A DNA stretch of 50,628 bases from Pseudogemmobacter bohemicus (GTDB lineage: Bacteria; Pseudomonadota; Alphaproteobacteria; Rhodobacterales; Rhodobacteraceae): assembly GCF_003290025.1 (NCBI RefSeq), contig NZ_QNHG01000006.1:1-50628 (forward strand), given 5' to 3'. The position numbers and the translations under genes were made by a program. Every line of letters starts with the position of its first letter. Within the stretch, counting starts at the first letter, position 1. Of this stretch, positions 1 through 9,525 are shown one piece after another. The notes under the pieces are model-generated. The model did not search any database, was not told where the DNA came from, and was given only the letters and a program-made list of their open reading frames with translations.

Positions 1-7
1 CCCCAGG

Positions 8-1237
8 ATGACCAAACAGGATCACAGCTTTCACCCCTCCGCCCTGCCCGATCTGGCCGGGCTGAAGGCCCGTTTCGCCCCTTTGTTCGACCGCATCCGC
101 GAGGGCGCCAACCGGCGTGAGCGCGAGCGGATCCTGCCGTTCGAGGAAATCGCCTGGCTGAAAGAGGCCGGCTTCACCGCTTTGCGGGTGCCGGTGGAAT
201 TCGGCGGCTCGGGTGCCAGTCTTGAGCAGTTCTTTGATCTGCTGATCGACCTCGCTGCCGCCGATACCAATATCGTCCAGGCGCTGCGTGGCCATTTCGC
301 GCTGGTCGAAGACCGGCTGGTCGCGCCACGCGCGCAAGGCGAGGTCTGGCTGCGGCGCTTTGGCAAGGGTGAGATCGCCGGCAATGCCTGGTCCGAAGTG
401 GGCAAGGTCAAGCTGGGCGATACCGGAACCAGAGTGACGCCGGAAGGCGAGGGCTACCGCGTCGATGGCGAGAAATACTACTCGACCGGCACGATTTTCG
501 CCGACTGGATCGACACTTACGCGGTGCGTTCCGACACGGGTGCGCCGGTCGTCGCCATTCTGCGCGCCGACCAGCCGCAGATCGACCGGCTGGATGACTG
601 GACGGGCTTTGGCCAGAAGCTGACCGGCACGGGCACCACGACTTTCAGGGGCGCGAAACTGGATGCCGAGGGGCTGGTGCCGTTCGAGACCCGCTTCCGC
701 TATCAGACCGCCTATTACCAGCTGGTGCTGGATGCGGTGCTGTCGGGTGCGGCGCTTGCGGCGGTGCGCGATGTGGCCGAGAAGGTCGCCGCGCGCAAAC
801 GCGCTTTCTCGCATGGCTCGGGCACGGTGGTACGCCAGGACCCGCAGGTGCTGCAGGTGGTCGGCCGCGCCCGCGCTTTTGCCTTCGCCGCCCGCGCCGC
901 CACCATTGAGGCTGCCCGCGCCGCTGACCGCGCCTATGAGACCTCGCAATCAGGGGATAAGGCGGCAGACGATGCCGCCAATATCGCGGCAGAGCTGGCC
1001 TCGGCCGAGGCTCAGGTTGCGGCGGCGGATCTGGCTTTGCGCGCGACCAGCGATCTCTTCAACGCGCTGAGCGCTTCGGCCGCGGACAGCGCGCTCGGGC
1101 TGGACCGCTACTGGCGCAATGCCCGCACGGCGGCAAACCATAACCCGCTGATTTATAAGGAACGGATCCTTGGCGATCACGCGGTCAATGGCACCGGGCC
1201 GATTTATGTCTGGCAGATAGGTGCGGTTGAAATGTGA
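8..1237 (+). CDS. Acyl-CoA dehydrogenase-fold flavin monooxygenase (DszC/SfnB-like)
   Basis: A 409-aa protein with the acyl-CoA dehydrogenase fold. The N-terminal helical part (residues 15-120) is followed by a flavin-binding middle part with NAWSE near residue 127 and GEKYYSTG near 155. The C-terminus carries RYWRNART followed by NHNPLIYK, as in the DszC/SfnB branch, where the flavin is reduced FMN delivered by a reductase and the enzyme oxygenates organosulfur compounds. True acyl-CoA dehydrogenases usually have a catalytic glutamate near the C-terminus that I do not see. Only seven bases precede the start, so its promoter and any upstream partner are outside the window. It is distinct from the two closer SfnB copies at 16103 and 25772. 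The family is well supported; the substrate is unknown. Confidence 0.8.
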   Translation: MTKQDHSFHPSALPDLAGLKARFAPLFDRIREGANRRERERILPFEEIAWLKEAGFTALRVPVEFGGSGASLEQFFDLLIDLAAADTNIVQALRGHFALVEDRLVAPRAQGEVWLRRFGKGEIAGNAWSEVGKVKLGDTGTRVTPEGEGYRVDGEKYYSTGTIFADWIDTYAVRSDTGAPVVAILRADQPQIDRLDDWTGFGQKLTGTGTTTFRGAKLDAEGLVPFETRFRYQTAYYQLVLDAVLSGAALAAVRDVAEKVAARKRAFSHGSGTVVRQDPQVLQVVGRARAFAFAARAATIEAARAADRAYETSQSGDKAADDAANIAAELASAEAQVAAADLALRATSDLFNALSASAADSALGLDRYWRNARTAANHNPLIYKERILGDHAVNGTGPIYVWQIGAVEM

Positions 1238-1387
1238 AACCACCGAAATAACGTCCATCGGCTGTCACACCCGCATCCTTAACCCATTAATTCATATGGG
1301 ATTCAAAACTCCAGGATCCATGGCGATTTTCCGAAATGACCATCGAAAAATATGCCTGAACCGGCAGAAAATGCCGCAGACATAGAA

Positions 1388-1414
1388 AAAGGCCGCCCAA
1401 AGGGCGGCCTTTCT
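1388..1414. terminator. Rho-independent terminator
   Basis: A perfect 11-bp stem (1388-1398 with 1402-1412, AAAGGCCGCCC) has a 3-base AAA loop and A/T-rich ends on both sides. It can stop the monooxygenase transcript from the left and minus-strand transcripts from the right. The spacer 1238-1387 shows no gene. Confidence 0.85.
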
Positions 1415-1463
1415 GATTGAACGAGGAACGGAGGTAGACCTCAGCTGCGAACGGGCAGGGGGA

Positions 1464-1781
1464 TCAGCCGACCATTTCCGCAATGTGATCGTGGAGGACA
1501 TCCCAAAGTGGCACCTTCAAGGTAGAGGCCTGAGCTTCGCGGAGAAGGTTGCCGAACACGCGACGCTCCGGCCATTTGTCCGGGCCTCGCGGGACGGCCG
1601 CCCGCGCTTCCAGGATTCTGAGAGCCTGGCACAGCCGTCGATCCCCCTGCGACACAAACCGCCATCCGCATTGCGTGGCGGTCTCGCGTTCCGTGCCGGT
1701 CAGGTCTTCGAAAGCATCATGCGGCTCGAATGCCAGGGCGGTGCCGAGAAGTTCCGCCGACCGGATGGCCCTTGCGCTTGA
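1464..1781 (-). other. Open, protein-like frame without a good start, downstream of the helD remnant
   Basis: On the minus strand a frame is open from a TGA at 1782-1784 down to a TGA at 1464. Its translation looks coding (acidic and hydrophobic alternation, for example SAELLGTALAFEPHDAFED early and VPLWDVLHDHIAEMV at the end), unlike the overlapping frames. No ATG start lies inside it; the first plausible start is a GTG at 1655, which would discard the coding-like first third. It overlaps the 3' end of the helD frame, so it may be a C-terminal extension of helD displaced by a second frameshift, or the relic of a separate gene. I do not recognise a family. Confidence 0.35.
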
Positions 1782-2994
1782 TCAGATTTCTTCCTCCTGC
1801 GGCCACCATTCGGTCGCTCCGGTTTGGCCTTTCCGGAGCAATCCGGGTAGCGGACGCATCCCGGAAACGACCCATAGCGCCCCTTTCGGGGGACCAGCCA
1901 GCCATCACCACAAACTGGGCAGGATTGGAAGGTCGCCTCGCAAGAGCCGCATCCATGGTTTTCATCTGCCGTTCGCTGAGGCAGCCCGGTCTCGCAATCC
2001 GGGCAGGCCGGCAGCATGTTGCCGCAGTGCCGGTCATGCTGGCAGTGATACCAGACACGCCCGGCCTGAGATTGGACTGGGACGAGCTGGCCACCGCATT
2101 TGCTGCATGGGGGCAGGGCGGTGGTGCCGGCCAATGAATCCTGCAGCCCGTATTCCGGGTCGGCAAGGAGCTCGCTCACGAAGGTGGATGGCCGCGATCT
2201 GGACGCCATGATGGTCAGGGTCGATCGGGCCCGCGTCATCGCCACATACATAACCCGACGCTCCTCCGCATTCTCGAACGGCTCCGCCTCCGGCGAGACC
2301 AGGCTCAGGAGCGGGTCATCCGTAATCTCTGACGGGAAGCCGACCCGGCCCGCATCCGCGCCAAGCAGCACCACATGATCCGCCTCCAGACCCTTCGAGG
2401 CATGGATGGTCTTGTAGCCAATGTGAGGTGCGGGAAGGCGCGCTGGAGATCCCGCAGGCCCGGATCGACATGGCGATAGCGGCCCAGCAGCAGGACGCTG
2501 GTCTTGCGATCCATCGGCGAGGGCAGGGCGGCGAGGCCCCTCAAGACATTCCGCAGCGGTGCATCACCCTCATCTCGCCTGGTCCAGACCATCCGGATCG
2601 CCGGGTCCGACGCAATGCCGGCCGGAACCACCTTCTTGGTGATCTGGGCCGGATTCTGCAGCACGAAGTGCCGCGCTGTCAGGGCGATCCGGTCGACGGA
2701 GCGGAAGGTTCGGCCCAGATCCACCGTGCGATGGACCGCGGTCTCATTGGCAAAGGCACCCCCGAACATCTTGCCGAAGTTGCGCATGATATGGATGTCG
2801 GTCCCGGCGAAGCGGTAGATTGACTGCCAGTCGTCACCAACTGCGAAGATGCGCGCATCAGCATGCTGCGCCTTGAGGGCCCGGATCAGTCGGGCGCGAC
2901 CCTGTGAGATATCCTGGAACTCGTCGACCAGGATATGGCGGAACGTGCTCTCGAAGCGCCGCTCCTCCACGTAGGTGGCGGCCCGCAGGACCAT
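1700..2994 (-). pseudogene. helD: Truncated, frameshifted HelD-like DNA helicase IV with zinc ribbons
   Basis: Two minus-strand frames together encode the C-terminal two thirds of a UvrD/Rep superfamily 1 helicase closest in motifs to HelD. The first frame (2994 to about 2424) has the Walker B motif ILVDEFQDIS, then FAVGDDWQSIYRFAGTD and LQNPAQITKKV. The second (about 2424 to 1700) has KTIHASKGLEADHVVLLG, motif VI EERRVMYVAMTRAR, then several CxxC pairs ending in CPVCGDGWLVPRKGRYG, a topoisomerase-type zinc ribbon. The conserved text passes from one frame to the other near 2420-2428, which fits a one-base deletion. The N-terminal part with Walker A is absent: the frame is closed by a stop near 3030. 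As it stands it cannot make an active helicase. A sequencing error could explain the frameshift but not the missing N-terminus. Confidence 0.8.
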
Positions 2995-3030
2995 ACCACC
3001 GTAGAAGCCGAGTAGAGACCAAAATGCACT

Positions 3031-3342
3031 GCGTCAAACTGCTGGGCCAGCGCCTGTCAGCCAGGGACTTCGACCGTCAGGTGCAGAGTTCCAAGTCCGC
3101 GTAGCCGTCCTGAACGGCTTCACCGCACTTGGCACACCTATCACAGAGGTCGCAGGATAGGTCTGTCGGCGGAAGGGGGCAGTCCGGTCAGCAGCCGATT
3201 TGTGCAACAGAGCCTCGTTCTGGGTGTATCGATTGCCGTCTGGTATACGTCGGCGCCACGCAGAACGTGAACCCGGCACAGCGCCATTGTGGGTGGCCGC
3301 TCAGACTGCCCCTAAAAGACGGGAACGAGGACTTGTTCAAAT
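3031..3342. other. Intergenic stretch, no gene seen
   Basis: Between the broken helD remnant and the lactonase gene I see no frame with protein-like composition on either strand and no convincing hairpin. It probably marks the recombination scar that removed the helD N-terminus. Confidence 0.5.
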
Positions 3343-4212
3343 TCAGGGTCGATTGGGGACTGAAGCCTTCTCATCTATCCTGCCCCTGAATGGCAGATCG
3401 AATATAAACGTGGCGCCCGCCAGCGGATCGACCGATATTTCCGCCTCACTCATTCCATATCGAGCCGTGGTGACAAGCATCTGAGTTGCGTTTTCGCCCA
3501 CGAAAGCCGGACATGTTACATTCGCAACCGGCAGCTCGAACTGACCTATGCGCTGACCATCCGGGTTGAAGCCTGCGACCCGGCCCGCGCCCCAAAGCGC
3601 GACCCAGACATTGCCAATGGCATCGGTCACAGCACCATCCGGTGGCCCTTCCAAATCTGAGACGAAAAGCCTGGGCGAACCGACCGGCAAGCCCGTTTGC
3701 GGATCGGTGCTGACCTGCATAATTTTGCCACTCGGCGTATCGGTGAACCAGGCGTTGTGGCCATCGGGCGAAAAGCACACCGCATTCGGGATGGTTACAC
3801 CGGCCCAGAGCAGCCGGATTTCGCCGTTCAGGTAATGATACCAGCCGCCTGCCTGAGGTTCTGATCCCCAGCCCATCGTGCCAATCCAGAGCGCACCAGA
3901 GGGATGAACGCGCGCATCATTGGATCTGGTCCCCGGATCATCCGCCTCCAGCGGCAGATGTAAGCTGAGGGCGCCGGTTGCAGGGTCACGGAAATACAGC
4001 CCGTCTTGGGCGACCAGAAGCTGTCGCCCATCGGGCGTGACTGCCATAGCGCTGGCGGCGAAGGGCAGATCGATGCAAAGCGTTGCGTCGCGCCTCATCT
4101 GATGCAGGAACATCTTGCGCGCGGGAATATCGAACCACCAGGCGGTGTCGCTGGCCGGATCATAGCCCGGACCTTCGCCCAATTCAGCTCGGTGAGACCC
4201 AAGGACGCGCAT
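3343..4212 (-). CDS. SMP-30/gluconolactonase family sugar lactonase
   Basis: A 289-aa six-bladed beta-propeller lactonase that would hydrolyse the aldonolactone made by the sugar dehydrogenase to the free aldonate. The family's metal ligands appear as Glu13 (in LGEGP), Asn143 (in IPNAVCFSPDG) and Asp192 (in GPPDGA), the order and spacing known for SMP-30 and the caulobacterial lactonases. Length is normal. Its ATG shares one base with the dgoA stop (TGATG), so it is translationally coupled as the last gene of the operon. Context favours a galactono- or arabinono-lactone substrate; the sequence alone does not choose between them. Confidence 0.88.
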   Translation of the reverse strand: MRVLGSHRAELGEGPGYDPASDTAWWFDIPARKMFLHQMRRDATLCIDLPFAASAMAVTPDGRQLLVAQDGLYFRDPATGALSLHLPLEADDPGTRSNDARVHPSGALWIGTMGWGSEPQAGGWYHYLNGEIRLLWAGVTIPNAVCFSPDGHNAWFTDTPSGKIMQVSTDPQTGLPVGSPRLFVSDLEGPPDGAVTDAIGNVWVALWGAGRVAGFNPDGQRIGQFELPVANVTCPAFVGENATQMLVTTARYGMSEAEISVDPLAGATFIFDLPFRGRIDEKASVPNRP

Positions 4213-4847
4213 CAGATCTGCATCGCCTGGTCATAAGCGGCAACCAGCGCGCGGGCCTTTGCACGCACATCCCCGACGCTGTCGCCGGGCCGGTAAACGG
4301 CGGTGCCCATGCCGAAGGTCGCCACCCCCGCCTTGATGTAATCGCCCATGTTCCCGGGTGTTACCCCGCCCACGGCCCCAACAATCGTGCCTTTCGGCAA
4401 CACGGCCATCAGTGCCGAGATCCCGCCTGGCCCCATCAACGATGCCGGGAAGAACTTCAGCCCGGCGGCGCCTGCGTCCAATGCATCGAAAGCTTCGGTC
4501 GGGGTCAGGACGCCGGGCATGGTTACCATGCCGCGCGCCACCGCATGCGCGATCACGGCGGGGCGCATATTGGGGCTGACCATCAGTCGCCCGCCCTGAT
4601 CGGCCACCTGATCGACATGGGCGACCGACAGCATGGTGCCGCCGCCGATCAGGACATCCTGCCCGTGCCGCCGCACCATCGCGCCTATGGTTGTCAGCGG
4701 ATCAGGCGAGTTCAGCGGCACCTCAAGCGCCTCGAACCCTGCCTCGATCAGCACGTCCGAGACGGCCTCGGCCTCGGTCGGGGTGATGCCGCGCAGGATG
4801 GCGACAAGACCGCGCTTCAGTTCGGGCCAGCGGGTTGATTGGGTCAT
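4212..4847 (-). CDS. dgoA: 2-dehydro-3-deoxy-6-phosphogalactonate aldolase
   Basis: A 211-aa class I KDPG/KDPGal aldolase (TIM barrel) that cleaves KDPGal to pyruvate and glyceraldehyde 3-phosphate. The Schiff-base lysine is Lys131 in GLKFFPAS, and the general acid/base Glu42 is in LEVPLNSP. That LNSP segment and the phosphate-binding GAVGGVTPGN fit the galactonate rather than the gluconate enzymes, and the length matches stand-alone DgoA. The start overlaps the dgoK stop by four bases (ATGA). It is the final catabolic step of the operon. Confidence 0.92.
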   Translation of the reverse strand: MTQSTRWPELKRGLVAILRGITPTEAEAVSDVLIEAGFEALEVPLNSPDPLTTIGAMVRRHGQDVLIGGGTMLSVAHVDQVADQGGRLMVSPNMRPAVIAHAVARGMVTMPGVLTPTEAFDALDAGAAGLKFFPASLMGPGGISALMAVLPKGTIVGAVGGVTPGNMGDYIKAGVATFGMGTAVYRPGDSVGDVRAKARALVAAYDQAMQI

Positions 4848-5758
4848 GACAAGCTCCAGATTGCTTGCGCTGCGGCCAGAAGGCCTGCGCGGGTGGCAGT
4901 TTCGGCATCTGCCAGACGCGGGGTCAGCCCGGCCTGCTGCAACGCGGCCAGATAAAGCGCGCCCAGACCCTGTTGCCCCAGCAGCGTCATGCCATCGGCA
5001 CCGACTTGCGGCGCCATGCGGCCAATCTCGGTGCCGATCACCAGACCGGAGAGGCGGGCGCGCGCCGCCTCGGGCGTGGCATAGCCCAGCAGGCCGCTGG
5101 CGCGGACCGGGAACAGCGCCTCGGTCAGCAGGCCGGGATCGGCGAGTGCCTGATCGACCGCCTGCACGAAGGCAGGATCATCGGGCGAAGGGTTGCCGCT
5201 CTCGGGCAGGCCAAGCCGCAGGATGCTGTGTTTCGACAGAAGCTCATACAGCTCTCCGGTCAGGAAACTGCGGAAATCGGTGACCGCGCCCGCCTCCAGC
5301 CGCGCCCATTTGCAATGGGTGCCGGGCATGCAGACCAGGCCCTGATGCCCCATCAGCGCCAGACCCAAGAGCTGCGTCTCCTCGCCGCGCATCACATCGG
5401 GGCGGGCGGGGTCGCGGGCGGCAAGGCCGGGCAGGATGCGGATATCGCGCATGCCCGCCTGTTCGGGGGGCAGGCGCAGCGCCTGCGCCGCCAGCACCGA
5501 AACCGGGGCGGGCAGATCGGCATAGGGCGCCTCGGCCCAGGCACGCCGCGCACCGGCCATACCGCAGATCAGCACCGGCCAATCGGATGGCGCCGACGCA
5601 GCCGCCAAATGCGCGGCCAGAACCGGCGCGAAACCGGCGGTGACGCAATGGGCCATACCTTCGGGGCCACGGGATTCACCCAGAACCGCGCCATCCGCCG
5701 CCATGACCCAGAGGCGAAAGCTGGATGTGCCCCAGTCAACCGCGACAAACCCGCTCAT
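4844..5758 (-). CDS. dgoK: 2-dehydro-3-deoxygalactonokinase
   Basis: A 304-aa kinase of the DgoK family that phosphorylates 2-keto-3-deoxygalactonate to KDPGal with ATP. The N-terminus FVAVDWGTSSFRLW is the phosphate-binding loop of this ASKHA-like fold; MPGTHCKWA and SFLTGELYELL are family-typical, and GLVIGTEIG lies towards the C-terminus. I chose the ATG at 5758 because it overlaps the stop of the upstream SDR gene by four bases (ATGA). The same frame is open much further upstream but has no coding character there. It sits between the dehydrogenase and the aldolase, as pathway logic expects. Confidence 0.92.
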   Translation of the reverse strand: MSGFVAVDWGTSSFRLWVMAADGAVLGESRGPEGMAHCVTAGFAPVLAAHLAAASAPSDWPVLICGMAGARRAWAEAPYADLPAPVSVLAAQALRLPPEQAGMRDIRILPGLAARDPARPDVMRGEETQLLGLALMGHQGLVCMPGTHCKWARLEAGAVTDFRSFLTGELYELLSKHSILRLGLPESGNPSPDDPAFVQAVDQALADPGLLTEALFPVRASGLLGYATPEAARARLSGLVIGTEIGRMAPQVGADGMTLLGQQGLGALYLAALQQAGLTPRLADAETATRAGLLAAAQAIWSLS

Positions 5759-6534
5759 GCGTGTTGCCGGACGCTGAGGCCGCCATCCACCGTCAGGCAG
5801 GTCGCAGTCATAAAGGGGCATTCGTCCGAGATCATGAAGACCGCCGCCCGGGCAATCTCGGCCGGGGTGGCGATGCGGCCCTGGGGATGCAGCGCCATCG
5901 TCTCGGCCCGTGCTGCCGCAGGATCGGCATGGCCCGCCCACCAGTCCAGCACCTTTTGCGTGGCGACATAGCCAGGGGCCAGCGCGTTCACCCGTATTCC
6001 TTGCCCGGCATATTCCAACGCGAGCGATTTCGTAAGGCCAAGCAGCGCGTGTTTCACCACCGGGTAGGGGAAGGTTTCGGGGATGATGGTAAAGGCATGC
6101 GTTGAGGCGATGTTCAGGATCACCCCATGATTGCGGGCGATCATCCCGGGCAGCACGGCGCGGGCGCAAGACCATGCGCCCTCAAGGTTGATCGCAAAGG
6201 CGCGGCGCCATTCGCTGTCGGATGTCTCCAGCGGTTTGTGGAAGACATTCACCCCGGCATTGTTCACCAGCCCGTCAGGGCTCTGGCCCGACTGGGCCAC
6301 CAGATCGGCAAAGACCGCTGCCACCCGGGCCGGATCTGCGATATCGGCCTGCGCCGAATAGATCTGCCCGCCTGGACTGGCCTGTAGTTCAGCCACAGCC
6401 GTTGCCAGCAGACCGCCGTCCAGATCAATCAGGAACAGATCCGCGCCCTCGGCCCGGAAATCCTCGGCAATCGCCCGGCCGATGCCCTGCGCCGCCCCCG
6501 TCACAGCGATAAAACGCCCGCTCAGCCTGCCCAT
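5755..6534 (-). CDS. SDR-family sugar 1-dehydrogenase (probable galactose/arabinose dehydrogenase)
   Basis: A 259-aa classical short-chain dehydrogenase/reductase. Visible motifs are the cofactor glycine motif TGAAQGIG (12-19), an acidic residue after beta-2 (LIDLD, favouring NAD), NNAG at 91-94, catalytic Ser144, and Tyr157-x3-Lys161 in YPVVK. I prefer the ATG at 6534, which has GGAG eight bases upstream inside the end of dgoD; the GTG at 6543 lies too close to that site. Placed between galactonate dehydratase and KDGal kinase, it most likely oxidises the aldose to its lactone, the first step of the De Ley-Doudoroff route. SDR specificity cannot be read from motifs, so another polyol or sugar acid is possible. 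Confidence 0.85.
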   Translation of the reverse strand: MGRLSGRFIAVTGAAQGIGRAIAEDFRAEGADLFLIDLDGGLLATAVAELQASPGGQIYSAQADIADPARVAAVFADLVAQSGQSPDGLVNNAGVNVFHKPLETSDSEWRRAFAINLEGAWSCARAVLPGMIARNHGVILNIASTHAFTIIPETFPYPVVKHALLGLTKSLALEYAGQGIRVNALAPGYVATQKVLDWWAGHADPAAARAETMALHPQGRIATPAEIARAAVFMISDECPFMTATCLTVDGGLSVRQHA

Positions 6535-6536
6535 CT

Positions 6537-7688
6537 TTACCACTCCGCGACCGAGCCATCCTCGTGCCGCCAGACCGGATTGCGCCAGCGATGGCCGGTT
6601 CTGGCGGCCTCGATCACGGCCTCCTCATTCACCTCGACGCCCAGCCCCACGCCCTGCGGGATGGCGACCATGCCATCGGCATAGGCAAAGACATTCGGAT
6701 CGACCAGATAATCCAGAAGATCGCGCCCCGGCCCGTTGTAATGGATGCCAAGCGACTGTTCCTGAATAAAGGCATTGTGGCTGACAGCATCAACCTGCAG
6801 ACAGGCCGCCAGTGCAATCGGCCCCAGCGGGCAATGCGGAGCAAGGGCCACATCATAAGCCTCGGCCATGGCGGCAATCTTGCGGCATTCGGTAATGCCG
6901 CCCGCATGGGACAGATCGGGCTGGATGATGTCGACCACCCGGCTCTCCAGCACCTGCCGGAAATCCCAGCGGGAATAGAGCCGCTCGCCAAGCGCGATGG
7001 GGGTCGAGGAGCCCTTGGCGACCTCGCCGATGGCATCAATATGTTCCGACAAAAGCGGCTCTTCGATGAACATCAGACGGAACTGTTCCAGCTCACGGAT
7101 CAGCACCTTTGCCATCGGGCGATGCACCCGGCCGTGGAAATCGACGCCAAGCCCGATATAGGGCCCGACCGCATCGCGCACCGTGGCCAGCGTTTCGACC
7201 ACCGCATCAATCTTGGCGTGGCTGTCGACGATCTGCAATTCCTCGGTGCCGTTCATCTTCAGCGCCCGGAAGCCACGCGCAACTGCGGCCTTTGCCGCCT
7301 CGGCCACGTCCGAGGGGCGGTCACCGCCGACCCAGCTATAGACCTTGATCCTGTCGCGGCAGGGACCGCCCAGCAGTTGATGCACAGGCTGGCCGTAAGC
7401 GCGGCCCTTGATGTCCCACAGGGCCTGATCGACGCCGGCGATCGCGCTCATCAGGATCGGGCCGCCGCGGTAGAAACCGGCACGGTGCATGACCTGCCAG
7501 TGATCCTCGATCCGCAGGGGATCCTGCCCGATCAGGTAATCGGCCAGCTCCTGCACCGCCGCCTCGACGGTATGGGCGCGGCCCTCGACAACAGGCTCAC
7601 CCCAGCCCGAGATGCCCTCGTCGGTCTCGATCTTCAGGAAACACCAGCGCGGCGGTACGATAAATGTTTTAAGGGCGGTGATCTTCAC
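6537..7688 (-). CDS. dgoD: D-galactonate dehydratase
   Basis: A 383-aa enolase-superfamily enzyme that dehydrates D-galactonate to 2-keto-3-deoxygalactonate. With the GTG start at 7688, the metal ligands are Asp183 (VDFHG), Glu209 (FIEEP) and Glu235 (ALGER), and the catalytic histidines are His185 and His285 (APHCPLGP). These positions equal the known GalD numbering, which strongly supports both the assignment and the start. The GTG overlaps the galM stop by four bases (GTGA). An open frame extends further upstream but runs through galM and is not used. Confidence 0.93.
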   Translation of the reverse strand: MKITALKTFIVPPRWCFLKIETDEGISGWGEPVVEGRAHTVEAAVQELADYLIGQDPLRIEDHWQVMHRAGFYRGGPILMSAIAGVDQALWDIKGRAYGQPVHQLLGGPCRDRIKVYSWVGGDRPSDVAEAAKAAVARGFRALKMNGTEELQIVDSHAKIDAVVETLATVRDAVGPYIGLGVDFHGRVHRPMAKVLIRELEQFRLMFIEEPLLSEHIDAIGEVAKGSSTPIALGERLYSRWDFRQVLESRVVDIIQPDLSHAGGITECRKIAAMAEAYDVALAPHCPLGPIALAACLQVDAVSHNAFIQEQSLGIHYNGPGRDLLDYLVDPNVFAYADGMVAIPQGVGLGVEVNEEAVIEAARTGHRWRNPVWRHEDGSVAEW

Positions 7689-8542
7689 GACAGGGCTCCG
7701 ACAGCAGCGGGGGAGAGGGTGATGCCACCGGCAAGGCGTTCGCCGGGGGCAAGAGGGTGCAGACCGCCAGGCTCGGGCTGCGACAGTGCATCGGGGAGAT
7801 GACTCATCGGCTCGAACGCGAAACAGGTGGCATCCTGTGGCTGGTAAAGCTGATAACAGCTGAACAGGGGGTCGGCGGTCAGCGTCAGCGAGCGGTCGGG
7901 CCAATCAAGCCGCGCGTGGCCGGACCAGCCGTCGAAGGCATTGTTGATCCATCGCAGTGGCAGCGGCGACGGGGCGGTGAAATCCAGATCGGCGGGCATG
8001 GCGGTCTGACCCATTGGCAGATGGTCCGGGCCCTCGGCCCAGAAGCCTTCTGCGGGCGCGGTCAGCTTTGCCCCGGGCGGGAAGAACGGATGCCAGCCGA
8101 GACCGAAGGGCAGGACCGCCGTGCCGGTGTTCCTGATCGAGAGGGTGATCCGCAGCGCATCCGGCATCAGGGTGAACGTTTGTTCCGCGATGTAGCGGTG
8201 CGGCAGGTCGGGTCCGTCATAGGTGTGGGTCAGCCGGGCAAAGCCCTGATCCGCCTCGGCCAGTGTCCATTCCGCCAGCCAGCCCGAGCCGTGAAGATGC
8301 AGCGGTTCGGGGGGCGCATTTGGGATTACCTCATAGTTCCGGCCCGCATAGGCGAAGCGGTTGCCCCGGATACGGTTTCCCAGCGGCAGCAGCGGGAAGC
8401 AGGCACTATCCCCCGGCGCGGCACCGTCCGGGCCAGGTCGCAGCAGCGCCCGCCCGCCGAGACGGAAGTCAAGGATAGCTCCGCCCCGGCCCGACAGCCG
8501 CAGCGACAGATCGCCTGCCTCCAGCGTGATGATCCCCGCCAT
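7685..8542 (-). CDS. galM: Aldose 1-epimerase (mutarotase)
   Basis: A 285-aa protein of the GalM family that interconverts alpha and beta anomers of the imported sugar, feeding the correct anomer to the dehydrogenase. Family motifs are [11 protein letters not shown] near residue 55, LHLHGSGW near 82 (active-site histidine), GLGWHPFF near 145 (second histidine) and [14 protein letters not shown] near 235 with the catalytic glutamate. The ATG at 8542 follows the araH stop by 13 bases with AAGG upstream. It lies in the middle of the operon. Confidence 0.88.
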   Translation of the reverse strand: MAGIITLEAGDLSLRLSGRGGAILDFRLGGRALLRPGPDGAAPGDSACFPLLPLGNRIRGNRFAYAGRNYEVIPNAPPEPLHLHGSGWLAEWTLAEADQGFARLTHTYDGPDLPHRYIAEQTFTLMPDALRITLSIRNTGTAVLPFGLGWHPFFPPGAKLTAPAEGFWAEGPDHLPMGQTAMPADLDFTAPSPLPLRWINNAFDGWSGHARLDWPDRSLTLTADPLFSCYQLYQPQDATCFAFEPMSHLPDALSQPEPGGLHPLAPGERLAGGITLSPAAVGALS

Positions 8543-8555
8543 GGCGCCCGGACCT

Positions 8556-9506
8556 TCAGCGACGGATGCCGCTGGAGGTGCGCAGATTGTCGAGGAGCAC
8601 CGCAAAGAGCAGGATCACGCCCCGCACGACGTATTGGTAGAAGGCCTGAATGTTCAGCAGGTTCATCACGTTTTCAGCGATGCCAAGGATCATTACGCCG
8701 ACCATAACGCCGGTCATCGTGGCCCGCCCCCCGGCCAGAGACACCCCTCCCAGCACGCAGGCCGAGATCGCCGAGAGTTCCAGCCCGGTCGCCGCATTCG
8801 GCTGCCCCGAGGTGATCCGCGATGCCAACAGCACCCCCGCGATCGCGGCCATCACACCCTGGATCGCAAAGATGGTGACCCGCGTCCGGACCACCTTGAC
8901 GCCCGCCAGCCGCGCGGCATCCGGGTTGCCGCCGATGGCCAGCGTGTTACGGCCAAAGACGGTGCGGTTCAGCACGATCCCGAAGACCAGGAAGGCCACC
9001 GCCAGCACGATGATCGGGGTCGGGATACCGAAGACATTCGACAGCGCTATATTGTAGAAGGCCGGCTCTTTCACTCCCACCGCGCGCCCGTCCGAGATGA
9101 TCAGGCCGAAGCCGCGCACCAGTTGCATCGTGGCCAGCGTGGTGATCAGCGCGTTGATGCCGATCTTGGCGATGATGATGCCATTCACCATGCCCACGGC
9201 AGCACCCGCCGCGATCGCCCCCAGAATGCCCAAAGGAATGGACCCGGTGGCATTCGTGACCATCACCGCCATCATGCCGGTAAAGGCCACGGTCGAGCCG
9301 ACCGAAAGGTCGAAATCCCGCGTTGCAAGGCACAGCATCATCGAACAGGCCACCAGCCCGACCGTCACCACGGCCTGCAACAGTCCGATCACATTGCGGG
9401 TCGACAGGAAGTTCGGCACGAAGACCGAGACCAGCACCAGCGCAATGGCGAAGATCACCAAAAGCCCTTGCTCGCCCAGCAGAAGTTTCTTCAGCGTCGA
9501 TGTCAT
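8556..9506 (-). CDS. araH: Sugar ABC transporter permease AraH
   Basis: A 316-aa inner-membrane permease of the ribose/arabinose class with about eight to ten hydrophobic segments. Typical landmarks are RDFDLSVGS near residue 63, MVNGIIIAKIGINALITTLA in the middle, IGGNPDAARLAGV before the cytoplasmic loop that contacts the ATPase, and SACVLGGVSLAGG towards the end. It forms the membrane channel with AraG and receives sugar from AraF. The start at 9506 has GGAG nine bases upstream and lies 19 bases after araG. Confidence 0.92.
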   Translation of the reverse strand: MTSTLKKLLLGEQGLLVIFAIALVLVSVFVPNFLSTRNVIGLLQAVVTVGLVACSMMLCLATRDFDLSVGSTVAFTGMMAVMVTNATGSIPLGILGAIAAGAAVGMVNGIIIAKIGINALITTLATMQLVRGFGLIISDGRAVGVKEPAFYNIALSNVFGIPTPIIVLAVAFLVFGIVLNRTVFGRNTLAIGGNPDAARLAGVKVVRTRVTIFAIQGVMAAIAGVLLASRITSGQPNAATGLELSAISACVLGGVSLAGGRATMTGVMVGVMILGIAENVMNLLNIQAFYQYVVRGVILLFAVLLDNLRTSSGIRR

Positions 9507-9525
9507 TTTAAGGGTCTCCGTGCCT

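Noticed and set aside
4844-6175. A long open frame that would extend dgoK to 443 residues
   Set aside because: The part above 5758 runs antisense-frame through the SDR gene and has no coding character; ATG 5758 overlaps the SDR stop as ATGA and starts the family's phosphate-binding loop.
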